DNA from: Fomes fomentarius | Lineage: Eukaryota; Basidiomycota; Agaricomycetes; Polyporales; Polyporaceae | Direction of reading: 5' to 3' | DNA: 64,000 nucleotides | Assembly (NCBI GenBank): GCA_022606135.1 | Contig: JABYQN010000008.1 | Location: 124,001 to 188,000 of the forward strand | Shown here: in pieces, positions 24,511 through 36,025 of the stretch | Position numbering within the stretch: position 1 is the first letter of the stretch | Layout of the letters: every line of letters starts with the position of its first letter | Translations under genes and position numbers: made by a program | Notes under the pieces: generated by a model | What the model saw: only the letters and a program-made list of their open reading frames with translations | Database searches by the model: none | What the model was told of the DNA's origin: nothing

Positions 24511-26201
24511 GTACAGGTACGTCGCACAATCAGGAACTGGAATGCACCATGGAGTGGGACGAGTGGCGCCCCGAGGGGTCTGTCATCCTGGACATTCCCC
24601 GCAAGTCGTTAGCATAGTCCGATTGGTTCATGCCGGCGGTATTGTTTGGATCGAGGGTCTCGTTGCGCTTCTGCGACGGGGCGGATTTGGAATTGCGCAA
24701 GGAGTACGTCATCACCTTTGACGTCGACCCGTGGGCTGCAAAGTGCTACCGTCGGGAATGCGACAACCTTGATGGGAGTGCAAAGGGCGTTCTCGAGGCG
24801 CTCATGACTTTACTTGACACTTTGAACCCTCCGCCGACGGAGATCAAGTACGGGGTTACTTGCGCCCCGAGAATCGTGATACCAGATGGGCAACGTCTTT
24901 CCCGGGTCGTTACGACCCATGACGGGTTTGAGATGGTGTTGAGTGGGTTCGTTTCCTTAAACGTTGTGGGCGCGTCACACTGAAGCCATGGCGTATGCGT
25001 ATGACGTGCCAACGAGGACGATGGGATACAAGCACTTACGGTGTAACACTCGGCACGCTTGCAAGGGGTCATACAGCACCGGACATAGAGTATGCAGTGC
25101 AATTTTCTCCTGTTGAATATCTAGAGAACGCGAATAGAGGCTGCGCAGAGAGTCATTATTTCACGATGCATTGTAACGCACCGATTCCGTCCCACGCGTC
25201 CATCGGGCATAGGCTCGTCTCAATATGATGAGGTTGAATCATCCTCTGGAGAGTCTATCAATCCACTTATCGTCCAGCTCTGGCGGAGGTTGGCTTGGTT
25301 GACAGGTCGACGCCCATTGTTCAGTGGCGCGTGTTGGACGCTCTTCCTCGCGTCAACTTTGACCATCCCCAATGCACCCTCTTCTCATCTGACAGCCGAT
25401 GCTCCCTACCATATCCCACAACTCCCAAAATTGCCACGGCTTCCGAGTCTTTCTCGCTATCTGGAAGCGCGCTCTCGGACCAGGTGTCGTGAGTTGCACT
25501 CGTATGACTCCATTGTACTTATTTTGACTAGGACTAGGCCGAAGGAAGCGATGATAGAGAAGCTCTGCTGGCTGTCAAGTACTACGAAGTACAAATTTGA
25601 AGACTTTTATGCACAACTAGACAATCGCAGTAGGCGCCGACATGCACAATTTTCATTACGTGAGGCGGGTATCGTGAGTATGCTTCCAGGTGGTTCAACC
25701 CGACGGCTTGCCTCAGCCTGCATACGGGTTGTCACATTCTCCACAAGAAATGAACCACAAGTTTGAACGCGGAGGATTCTTCTGGTCCTTCCTCTGGAAG
25801 CATTTCCGAGGGAGTTCCGGCCACTGTAACCCCGTGAGCCCTTTCCGCACTCCTGATTCCGATGTTACTGAGTTTGCGAAGAGTTCGTAGGAAGTCCACA
25901 TACGAAGAGCCTAGACTTGGCCTTGTAGCCAAGCAATTCGAGGTAGCAAAGAACTAAGGCAAAGCAAACACCCTAGATAGACATGCATTCTTTCCATACC
26001 TTCCATGGAGGCCTCTGCTCGGTTCAAAACCAGTGCAGCCAGTACTTCGATCGTTTGCCCTTTCTTTGAGCTGCCTGCCGCATGGTTCAAGCCTAAAGAA
26101 GGTTGCAGCAGACGATGTTTATATCTCGACCTCCTAGCCTCCCTCGCCGCAGCCATCCCGACTGGATGTCTCACTCCCACTGCAGCACAAATACGATATT
26201 C
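24511..26201. other. Spacer between TRAPPC11 fragment and MFS gene, copy A
   Basis: The spacer is shared with 49.8-51.47 kb but there is broken by small indels. In copy A a 117-codon frame (24630-24983, +) contains WAAKCYRRECDNLDGSAKG and looks protein-like, without a family I recognise. Its copy B equivalent is frameshifted. The rest contains only short overlapping frames and, at the right end, the transporter promoter. Confidence 0.4.
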
Positions 26202-28982
26202 ATGTCGAAAGACGAAAGCGAAGCAGTCGCTGTATCCATCGACCACAGCTCTCATACGAGTTTCGTCCCATCCACAAACCCGCTCGCTTGCCATGACTCA
26301 CTCCATGGCGACCTGCTTGCCAAGGATGTCCGTCCCGCCGCGGAGCGGAAACTCGTACGCATGCTGGACACCCGCTTGCTCCTGACTGTAATCCTCATCT
26401 ACATCATGAACTACATCGATGTAAGTTGTCCATATCATTCCCGAATAGCTTTGTGCTGACTGTGATGTAGCGCAGTGCTATCATTGCGGCGCGACTCAAA
26501 GGAATCGAAGGCGATCTTGGGCTGACCGGTATGTCTGTGAGAAGACAATGCTGGTCTGCAGCTCATGGTGACCATGCATGTACTCTAGGCATCCAGTATT
26601 CGACGGTCCTCGCTATCCTGTATGTCTCCTACATACCCGCTCAGATACCGTCGAACATGGTATAGTCTCTCCGCTGCTAGTGCCCTCTGGTCCAAAACCG
26701 TTGACCCAATTTGCATAGATTTTGAACCGGATTTCGAGGTATCGCGGTCGCTCAGAACGGGTTCTCTCCTCTCGAGATCTGATAGCTGCAACAGGCCTTC
26801 ATACTATATCCCCGTTTGTGTGATGGTTTGGGGCCTTACCAGTGGGCTTACCGGTGTTTGTAGTCTCCGCATCGCATTGAATTGTCAGTCGATTCAAGGA
26901 CCTGACCGTATGCATACTCTAGGTGACTCGGAACTATGGAGGCATTCTTTGCGCCCGCCTGTTCATCGGACTTCCTGAGGTAGGCGCTCCCGTTTTTCAC
27001 TCACCCTCGTGATGTGACTGACACATTGGTGATATAGGCGGCATTCTATCCGGGTGCAGTCTACCTGCTTTCTAGGTGGTATACCCGGAAGGTCTGTCTC
27101 CTTTCGCTTTTGAAGTCTCCCCATGTGAGCCCTTCTGGTGCACTGATGTCCTGATTCTTTGTAATAGGAGCTGGGCTCGCGGTCTGCATTTCTATACGCC
27201 GGCTCACTTATATCAAACGCGTTCGGGGGTGTGAGTTCCGATATGCTGATCTCCTCTCGCTACTAGCGGCTAACATGATCTCTGCTTTCAAAACTGTCAC
27301 CCATGGGGCTAATGTCATTGCCCAGCTTCTTGCTGCCGGAATTTTATCCTGCATGGAAGGAGTGATGGGGATTTCTGCCTGGCGTTGGTGCGTGCTTTCA
27401 AAGTCTCAGGCACTCCGTTTGCTTGGTGTTGACTATGGTGCCACGCCAGGATGTTCTTCATTGAGGTCAGATTGAATGCACTTGTGGGGTAGGGCTGCTG
27501 ATGATCATCGATGCCCGTCATCGTATGGATAGGGCGCCGTCACGATCGTGATTGGAATTCTTGCGATGTAGGTCGTTCCATCCCCTTGCTTTCAAGCGCT
27601 CAATTTGGCTCGTCTTTCAAGATTCCTACTACCAGATTACGTATGCGATCATACGCTCAATCACTCGCGCATCATTTGACAGATGGTGTTCATGGTTAGC
27701 CTCACAACACGCGTTGGCTCAGTCCTGAGCAGCGTCGCCTCGCGCAGGTCCGGATCTCTGAAGACACAGGCGAAGTTGACGAAGATGGAGCTTCCGAGTC
27801 GTGGGTATCATATATGTGGTGCCATGCCTCTGTTCCCGCAACTGAAGGGCTCGGTCGCGTAGGGCATTCTCAGGTTTGGTCATGGCACTCGTGGATCCCA
27901 AGGTGCTCCTGTTTTCCGTGATGAGCTTCTCGCAGATTCTGGGCTTCAGCTACGCCAACTTCTTCCCGACGTGAGTATTACGATACCATATCCGTGGAGT
28001 CTTCGCCACTGATATCACTATACTATCCCCCCAGTATTGCCGCCACCCTCGGTTTCTCAACTACAACCACGTTGCTGCTCACTGTGTAAGTGATATTGGA
28101 ACGAAACCAAACTGAACTCACGAAGTGCTTATATGGTGCTCTCCCAGACCTCCCTGGATTGTAGCGACAGTATGCTGCTGCCTCAACGCATGGCATGCCG
28201 GTTAGAGATAGTAATCACCCACGTTTCTCTGCAATCTCTGACGTTGGTCAAAACTATGACCGGTAGATCGCAAGGGAGAACGCTTCTTCCACATCTGTGT
28301 TCCTTGTTGGGTCATGGTTGTAGGGTTTATCATTGGCGCTACTACCATGTCTGTCGCAGGCCGCTACATCGCAATGTTCCTCATGGCGGGCGGATATGTG
28401 GGTTCGTAACACTGAATTTTCTTCGGTTTCTCCATTGTCGCTTAAACTTCTTTCAGGCTCTGCGCTGACAATGTCTTGGGTCTCGAATGTGGTGTCTCGA
28501 CCGCCCGCGAAGCGCTCGGCAGCCATCGCAATTGTCAACGGGAGTGGAAGCTTAAGTTTCGTGTACGTCCAAGATTGATGGTCCTCAGCATGATCTCCAG
28601 TGGTTACTGAATTCTAATGTCTTCATACAATGCTGTAGGGTCGGCTCGTACATATGGAAGACATCCTGGGGTCCAGAATACAGACCCTCAATGTACATAT
28701 CTATCGCTGCAGTTGGTGTGTCGACAGTCTTGACCATCGGTGAGCATATCCTCCGCGTCGCTGTTATCAAATTCGACGCAGTACCCCTTTCGTTTTGGCT
28801 GATAGCTGGTAAATTCAGTCATTCGGCGTATCCTTGTGCATGAGAACAAGATCTTTGAGCGCGAAGAACTTGAGAACTTGGGAGAAGGCGGACACAAGCG
28901 CATTGAAGAAGCGGCACGACTGGAGGGAATTTCGTATGCCGAAGCGCTTCAGCGCAAGCGTGGTTTCAGGTATCTGCTTTGA
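26202..28982 (+). CDS. MFS transporter, anion:cation symporter (allantoate/nicotinate permease-like), copy A
   Basis: A twelve-helix plasma-membrane permease of the ACS group, which imports small organic anions such as vitamins or allantoate; the substrate is not predictable. Exon 1 begins MSKDESEAVAVSIDHSS and ends at MNYID. About fifteen short exons follow and join in frame: RSAIIAARLKGIEGDLGLTG, IQYSTVLAILYVSYIPAQ, YYIPVCVMVWGLTSGLTG, GGILCARLFIGLPE, AAFYPGAVYLLSRWYTRK, FLLPDYPHNTRWLSPEQRR, GLVMALVDPKVLLFS, the RKGERFFH loop, NGSGSLSFVVGSYIWKTSWG and the cytosolic tail ending GFRYLL. NY-D-RSAI, AAFYPG and GSYIW are family hallmarks. Every junction tested uses GT-AG and keeps the frame, so the gene looks intact despite its heavy fragmentation. 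It lies in duplication copy A. Confidence 0.82.
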
Positions 28983-29299
28983 GTGGTTCACTCCGACAGC
29001 ACCATAGATTTGTATATGTTCGGGAATCGTCATGTATGAATGCATTGGTATCTCCGCTGTAGATAAGATGGGCAGTTGAGTGGCTGTCATGTATAATGTA
29101 TACTGATTTGGCAAGACTACATTATAGTGACCTAACTCGGAGAAAGGCTGTGGATCCGGACTCCTCAGACTCTCCTACCAGCGGCTGGGAGGACGAGATG
29201 TACACCGACAAACCGACCTGCATCATCAGTGGATGATCAACAGTACCGCGTTGCAAAATCTCGTCGAAGAACACCTTTCGTCTGTCACTCTGTCACAGC

Positions 29300-30794
29300 G
29301 ATAGCACCAGAGGCGTTCACATTTCGTACAATGGCGTGTCCTCTTTGGGCGCCAGCTGCGAGTGCAGGCACTCAGGTACACCTTGATCTCCGCCACGACC
29401 TGCCCATTCCCAAGTGTACTGACGCTCGCCCAGCTATCATGAGCTTCGTGGACTTCATGGCGGGCGGAGACTCAAGCGAAAAGGCTATGCGTGACGGGCA
29501 GCACAACGGGCACAAGATACCGGTCGTAGGACCGATCGGCAGGCCTATCTCGCCATCTGAGAGCGGGACGCACTCTGAGGCAGTAGAGAGGTGGTCTGCA
29601 TATGCATCTATAAGAAGACGTAAGTTGATGACATTACAGCACCACACCGAAGTTCATTTTGTCTCATGTACCCCTTCATTGGAAACAGCGGACGGACACA
29701 CTTCCGTGGATGTACGAGGAGCAGGGTCGAGGCACCACCCGTACGAGATACTTGCGCACACAACACCGAGATCGCGAAAAAGCTCCCCAACGATGAACGG
29801 AGGTGAGACCCTTACACCAGATCTTGTCAGAGATTGTGCTTACGCTCATGAATCATGGCCTTCAGTGACGGCCCTCCCCACCTCGAGGGTCTCTCACTTC
29901 ATGGGAGACAGAGCAGCGGAACCATGTATCGGACGACACGAGAAAAGCGCAGTGGCTGGCCCAAGCGGCAGTCATGCACTATCGGCTAGTTCTACGACAC
30001 ACATGGCAGCAGTAGAGTAGTCGGCAGCGTCTGTGCCGGGGCTAGGTAAGTCGCAAGCGTCATCGTTCTGTGATATAGTTCGTCTCACCATTTTCCCCCG
30101 CGGCAGAGCGAGAGATTGAACGAGCCTCTGCACTACTCCGATGCATAGCGGTACCGAACGGTGGCAGCAGCGCGGCTGCATGTCAGCGTGTCTGGACGCC
30201 GGCTGTCGTCGACGAGTGTGGGGGTGAGCCGGGATACAGCCAGTCCGCCGCTGGTCAGAATCCCTGGAGGCAAGGGCTACCACGTGGCTCGCGCAAGACA
30301 ACTCTTTTCTCCAGTGAGTCCAGCAACCTGTCCTTCATACATTCGACGACAGCAATACGTGCCTCGGATGTACGGGGACGACGATGAGGACAGCGACTCG
30401 TCCAAGCGTGTTCGTGCCCCTGCATACCTCCACCCATCTGCACCGTCTCTGAACGTCAACCACTCTGAGAATTTCGGCGAGCGACCTGACAACGAAAACG
30501 GGCGGCTAAGAAGAGCTTCGAGATGAACTATGGCAGATCAGCGAAGCGGGAAAGAGGGTACTCGAACGGATGAAGGAAATTCAGCGGTTCGACTCGCGCT
30601 ACAGAAGGGGTACGTTTTTTCTCGGGGAGGAGGCTCAAGAAGATGCTGTACAGCCTGTTGAAGACACACCGAGAGATGAACCACTCGCACCACTCGCACC
30701 TTCCCGACGAAAGGGGAAACGAAGGGCAGACGAGAGCGAGTTCGCCACGGTGGGAACCTCCCCACGGAAGTGTCTTTGTAACGCTGTGTGGTGA
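29300..30794 (+). pseudogene. SAP-family relic S3
   Basis: Homologous to S5 (54741-57012) but broken by two large deletions. Around 29416-29417 the pre-gene flank (CCTGCCCATTCCCA) is joined directly to the TGTACTGAC of an internal intron, removing exon 1 and the SAP exons, about 850 bp in S5. Near 30510-30610 most of the helical last-exon region is also missing. Exons with MSFVDFMAGGDSS and the Ser/Thr-rich blocks persist, and the 3' end is recognisable. Without the SAP domain and coiled-coil region it is probably non-functional. Confidence 0.7.
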
Positions 30795-33507
30795 TGTGGT
30801 GTTTATCTGAAATTGGTGGGCATTGCTTGTTTGCTCGCGTAGTATATCTCAGGGCTGTTGTATAGCAGAAGAATGTGAACGCGCACGGTTTGCTCGACAT
30901 TAGTGCCTCCACCCCACTCCACCTTCACGGTCCTTGAGTCGTATGACCCGGCGAGGTACCGGTAAACCAGCGTGGTATTGTATAGACTTCGCGACGGGCC
31001 TAGTCGCAGATTTCTCGCACCACAGTCGTTGCATAGTCGAGATCGCATTCCGCGGTCCGCGTTGCTATCAAAGATGAAGGCGCGAGATGTTCGAGTATGC
31101 ACTGGAGGAGGGAGAACGAGTAGGAGTGAGTCAGAGTACTTCCCAGAGCGATACGTCAGGCGTCCGCTTTTTCCCGAGGCGCCCTGCTCTTCAGCCTCCT
31201 TCCGCCATATGCATCTGACTCCTGTCCTATCATTCATAATCTACTTCCCACACGACAATATCCCTCAGCCATAACGACGTGTTCGCCGTAGACTACCGAA
31301 CGTCAATGGGTGCTCTAATGGACTCTGAAAATAGGCTAATTTGTGAAGGCCGCAAACGATACGGAGAGATCGCGACTGCGAGCCACGGTGCACCCTTGTA
31401 CTAAGGGATAGGGCCTATCTCTATCGCGTGGTGTAAAAGGTCATTCATTATATTGGAACAACTCCACTTTGTCGGGGAGGGCTTCCCGTGCATGAAGACC
31501 GGCAGAACTCAGACTCACTCTTGCGTTGTGCTTTGGGGCTCGATGAATACCGAAGCCCGGGCCTCTATCATCAATAGACGTGCTTGGAGTCGTTGAAAGT
31601 GCCCTTCGAAAGGGCACACATCCGTCAAGACAAAGTATGAGATTACTCACACTCGCCCTCAGTTCGTCAAACGTTGATGGCTTTGTTGCAGAGTATACGC
31701 GAACTACATGCAACCTACGATCCACCGATGTGTCTTCGTCTGACGTGGACTCCACGACGAAGTCTCGGAACCGGTTGGTACCTCTTCCTTGTCGTTGCCA
31801 TCTTCTGGGCCATCACAGCAGGTGTATTATGATTGTCCTTCACCACATCCGTAGATCATATGCTATCTGCCTAGGGGAGACTACACAGCAGGTGACCCGC
31901 AGGTGTGCGTGATGCGTCTCCTGATGTCCAAGAATCGGAACATAAGCTACAGCGAACAACTGGCGGCATGAAATGGGTCTGCTTCAGAGTACCGCGCAGA
32001 CAATACTATCATACTACATATTAGCTACACGCGCCAATTCTCTACATCGGCAATAGTCGCTCCGTTGTGTCTCTGACTCTCTTCCTACGTGTAAGTCCTC
32101 CCTATCTCAGGTTATTCTGATGCCTCTCAGAGCTAGGTGAGAACAACGTCAGCGCACATTCATGGGGTAGTGGAGGTCGTAGGTGGTAACCGCTGGTGGA
32201 ACAACGAATACGTGCTGTGTTGTTGGCTTATTGGGCGGCTCTTGCTACTACCACAACCTCAAAGTCTCGAATCACAACAGACCTAAAAAGTCCGTCTGGT
32301 TCTCCCCGTTCCTCAAGGTTGTTGCTTGACACTACTCAGGGACTCACCTAACCGCGAATTGCGTAACAACGCCAATTGCATGAACCCAAACGATTCTCCA
32401 GCGATGACAGCAGAGAGTCTTGTTGTTACCTACCTTGACTTCATGGACCTCTTCAACCTGCGGTTTGCATTGGTCTCACCGGCAGCAAGAACGATGCCGG
32501 TGAGGTTCCAGTCGTCAACCCCAGAAACAGTCCGACGGGTACGCACGAAGGGGTGATGGACTCTGAATCCGACGAGGAGGTAGTGGAGGCGATGCTCCTC
32601 AATTGCGGCGAGGCCGCTTCGGACCTACAAGGTCATCATTCGCCCCCGGCCGCTCGCTCGTCCACGCCCAATAGCACTTCTACTACTTCAAGCCGAAAAC
32701 GCGCTTTGGAAGAGCCGACAACACCTCCAAGCAAACGCAGTAAATCCTAGATGATTCTTCTTCGACGCCCTCGGTTGCTCGCACGATGCCGACCCTCACA
32801 ATTCACCGCTCTTCTGGCACTAGCGATGTCCTTCCCATCTCTGAGACAGCTACCTAAGATAGCCCTTACGGTGGATTCTGACCGCTGCTCAGAGTGGACT
32901 CAAACCATAGTCCTCGATACTCTCTTACGTATATTTTGTTGTGTAGGCTTCCCGTATGGCCGTGTACTCTTACTGTAGATTTGTGCAGTAGATTTGTGAA
33001 AAGGCAATGTATTCTCCCGGACCCGTTCACCGTTCACTATTCCCGAACCGTACACAGAGACTTGTCGACATAGAGAAGGCTGAAAGTGCTACATCGAATC
33101 TGTAAGGATCGTCGATAAGTAGGATATGCTCGAATCCAAGTACTCGACTTGGTCGTGCCTAGCACAAGCCACTACACGGCAGACAAAGGCCCATTCTGCA
33201 CTACGCGATTGGCACCGTATAGGGGAATGCAAAGACGAAACCCAGATGATCAGCATAAGCAAATACAACTGACGGTGCCCGGCGTGCCACAAAGCGACAA
33301 GACAAAGACTAGTACCTGTGCCACCACACCACAACATGATTCCCATGGACGTGTCTAGCAAGGCGGAGGCGCGTGACTTTGTGTACACGCAGTGGCTGTA
33401 GCCCGCGGGTCCTTAAATTCCGGCGCGGCGCTGCCTAACTCCAACCACTTCTACCACTCACCACCACCTCCGTCCCTTACACAAGCTCGACCCGTCTCGC
33501 CTACAAG
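30795..33507. other. Right edge of duplication A and decayed DNA
   Basis: Similarity to 57.05-57.34 kb fades out by about 31.34 kb. Beyond that I see no supported gene. A minus-strand frame 31441-31755 with ATKPSTFDELRAS and a GT donor right after it looks protein-like, but no family was recognised. A possible C-terminal coding remnant at about 32480-32750 is listed separately. Confidence 0.4.
32480..32750 (+). pseudogene. Possible C-terminal remnant of a SAP-family or FunK1 gene
   Basis: The frame ending at 32750 gives MDSESDEEVVEAMLLNCG, a Ser/Thr/Pro-rich stretch and a basic end SRKRALEEPTTPPSKRSKS. The end mirrors the tails of FunK1 (KRSCEEG..STKRSRN) and of SAP-family members S4 and S6 (KRKA...KRSR/KRVR). 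No upstream exons could be joined, so this is a tail without a body. Chance resemblance of a short basic tail is possible. Confidence 0.3.
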
Positions 33508-35272
33508 ATGAACATCGACAAAGCGGCCCTTCAGCGCATGAGCCGCTCGGAGCTGCAACGCATTGCAAAAGTGTGTATTCGGTTTCGTTCGTGGTTAGGG
33601 CCATGCCCGGTGCCAACTACCGTGCACCGCCTGCCCACCCAGCCAAGACATCTAATCATTCAGAATACGACCTCTGAGTCCTTGCTGACTGCGCCCCATA
33701 GGATCATCAAATAAAGGCCAACAAGAAGTCCCCAGAGATTATCGAACAGTTGGTTAGGAAGTATCCAGATGGGATCCCTTCAGGAACACCCTCACCAGCG
33801 TACGTTCCACGACTTCCATCTTGCGCATTCTGCCCTATTCATTGGTGTGTAAACAAACTTACAGCCCCAACCCGCCGTCCATTCCCGCAGCGGTGAGGAG
33901 GACCACAGGTATGAAGAAGAACGACACGACGTCTTCGAAGGACCACATTCCCAGCACGCCAATGGGAAGCGAGAAGAAGGATGCTGGTGAGTCTGCCATA
34001 GTTAGAGACTCAACGTGTGCACTCCGAGGGTCTAACGATTCGTCAAGAAGTCCCAAAAGGCAGCAACTCAAACGGCATCCCATCGACCAGCGCCGACAGG
34101 GCCGCAATGGAAATTCCAGAGTTTCCACCGATGTCGGGGACCGCGTCGACCGCACACTTCAGGTCGAGGAAGGCAACGGAGGTGGCCCACCAAGAGCGTC
34201 GTCCTTTTGAAGACGTTTTTCCCAAGTGGAGGGACACAGCTGTGGACAGCCTACGAGGGAGTCGTAGCACGAACGCAGAAGGATCTATACCGGCCAGTGA
34301 GGCAGGTGAGTCCAATAAACAGAGTGTGTTGGTCGAAGCATGGACAAAGGACTCACCCATTTTGCAGCAGCGGCAGAGCCGGTGGAACAAGGACGCCAGG
34401 CTCCCAGCGGAGGATCTGCTTCACATAGTGAGTCTCTATGTTCCATAATGACACGCGTACACTCACCCGTTGCCCCAGCCTTCGAGAAGGTGTTACAGGC
34501 TCCCAACGGAGCATCTGCTCCATATAGTGAGTCTTAACGTTTCTACAAGGATACGCGTCCATGACAGCCCCCAGCGTACGAGAAGGTGTTCTCACCTCCG
34601 AGGAAGAAGGACTCCATTGGGGAGCTCGATGCGCTGTTTAAGGGTGTGCGGCCTCAAGTCCCAATACCATCAGCCCCAACGCCATCGAGCATCGTCTCTG
34701 AGGAGAAGAGGGAGCAGGCACGGCATCGTCTTGCAAATTTGTCTTACGTCGAGGGCGAAAACATCCTCGAAATATTGCTCGATGTCTCTAAAATGCATAA
34801 GTATCTCAAGTTGATGCATGATAACATGGAGGATTATGCGGACGAGCTTGTGGAGCGGGGCCAGGAGCTGCTAAAGGAAGGGCGGGAGCTGGTGAAACGA
34901 GGAGAGATGCTGAAGGGCTACGTCCAAAGTTCCATGAAGTACTTGAGTGCGTCGGATGCTGGTGTGGAGGCGTTGGACAAATTCTTCTGCGACAACGTAC
35001 CTGGGGAGGATATACCAGAGGGGGCACTGATGGAGCATGGTAACATCTCTTATCAGTCTTCCGATGACTTCACAAGAAGGTATGTGAGCTTGTTATTTGT
35101 AATGCATTCCAACGCTCACCGTGTTGTTACCCATAGCACTGCCATGGATACAGAAGATGTAAAAGGGAAGCGCAAGGCTTCGTTCGAGGACTACGACGAT
35201 ACGCACTCTTTTTCACCCATGAAGCGCTCTCGCATAGAGTCGGATCGACCGTCGGAGGACGAGGTTGAATAA
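33508..35272 (+). CDS. SAP-like N-terminal domain protein, family member S4
   Basis: Function unknown. Exon 1 (33508-33570) gives MNIDKAALQRMSRSELQRIAK; exon 2 starts at about 33703 with DHQIKANKKSPEIIEQLVRK, completing the SAP-like fold with the intron in the family position. Several small exons follow (PNPPSIPAAVRRTTG, Ser/Pro-rich). A larger one holds a leucine/lysine-rich helix (MHKYLKLMHDNMEDYADELV, RGQELLKEGRELVKRGEML), a likely coiled coil. The last exon after the intron at about 35080-35136 encodes a bipartite basic element (GKRKASFEDY, PMKRSRIE) and an acidic end. It is more diverged from S2 and S5 than they are from each other and lies outside both duplication copies. The middle splicing is provisional. 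Confidence 0.65.
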
Positions 35273-36025
35273 ACAAGGGTCGGACCGTGTCATACGCGAT
35301 GTAGGAGTAGTGGGACAAATGTATCTGTTTGGTAGCGGACTGCTGGTAGTACCTGATCGAGAAGAACACTGTCCGGGTACCAGTGCTGAGAAGTAATGAG
35401 CTCAAACACAGATCTAGACGGATCGCGATTGAACTTATTCTAGCGATCGCCCACACTACGATCAATAGACGCATCCTCGTACTGGCCTTCGCAACAAGTT
35501 GTATGCAGAGCCTACGTAGCTCGCCAGCCCGCTAAGTGATGGCATTGCACTCTTCGCTCAATTTGTGGTGCAGTGTGCAATACGTGGGGAACCAATGAGA
35601 CAACTGGTGAACCTTCAAGTCGCAGAGTATTTCGTGCATCCGGAGTAGGACTTTTACCAAGCTGGGGTTTGACAGTACTGGGGCTGATTGGTACTTACTA
35701 ACAGTAGTCTGAGGTTAGTGAGTGCGACAGTCCGAGATAGCTAGACGTAATGTGACAGCAAGTTGGAAGGAAATCAATAACACTGAGACGGGCGACTCTG
35801 AACAATGAAGCATCATAATAGGGTTAGGTCCTGCTTAGTAAGCTGTGGCCAGAAGTTCCTGGACCTGAGCTCATCGTCGTCGACGGCGACGACAACATAG
35901 TACCAACCCGACCGAAACATCATCTGCCCAGCTCCTCTGTTGGCACAGACTACCTCCTCGGCACAAACTCCCTCGCGAGAGCTCTTCTTTGCATTGCCCT
36001 ACAAGCGAGCCCGACGCCACCCGCG
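35273..36025. other. Intergenic between S4 and TRAPPC11
   Basis: This 753 bp stretch holds the S4 3' region and the TRAPPC11 promoter. No gene, repeat or RNA signal was recognised. Confidence 0.4.

Larger units (their letters stand above)
20357..31340 (+). repeat. Segmental duplication, copy A
   Basis: This ~11 kb segment matches 45.6-57.3 kb in the same order and orientation, with a constant offset of 25282 bp over the kinase. It contains a FunK1 gene, a TRAPPC11 fragment, an MFS gene and a SAP-family relic. Identity is near complete over the kinase and its 5' flank, lower over the transporter, and lowest at the right end, where copy A has large deletions. The edges are estimated by eye: the left edge is good to tens of bases, the right edge to about 200. 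Confidence 0.85.

Noticed and set aside
26202..28982. MFS locus as a pseudogene
   Set aside because: The many short frames first looked like decay, but stepwise splicing removes every stop and frame change in both copies.
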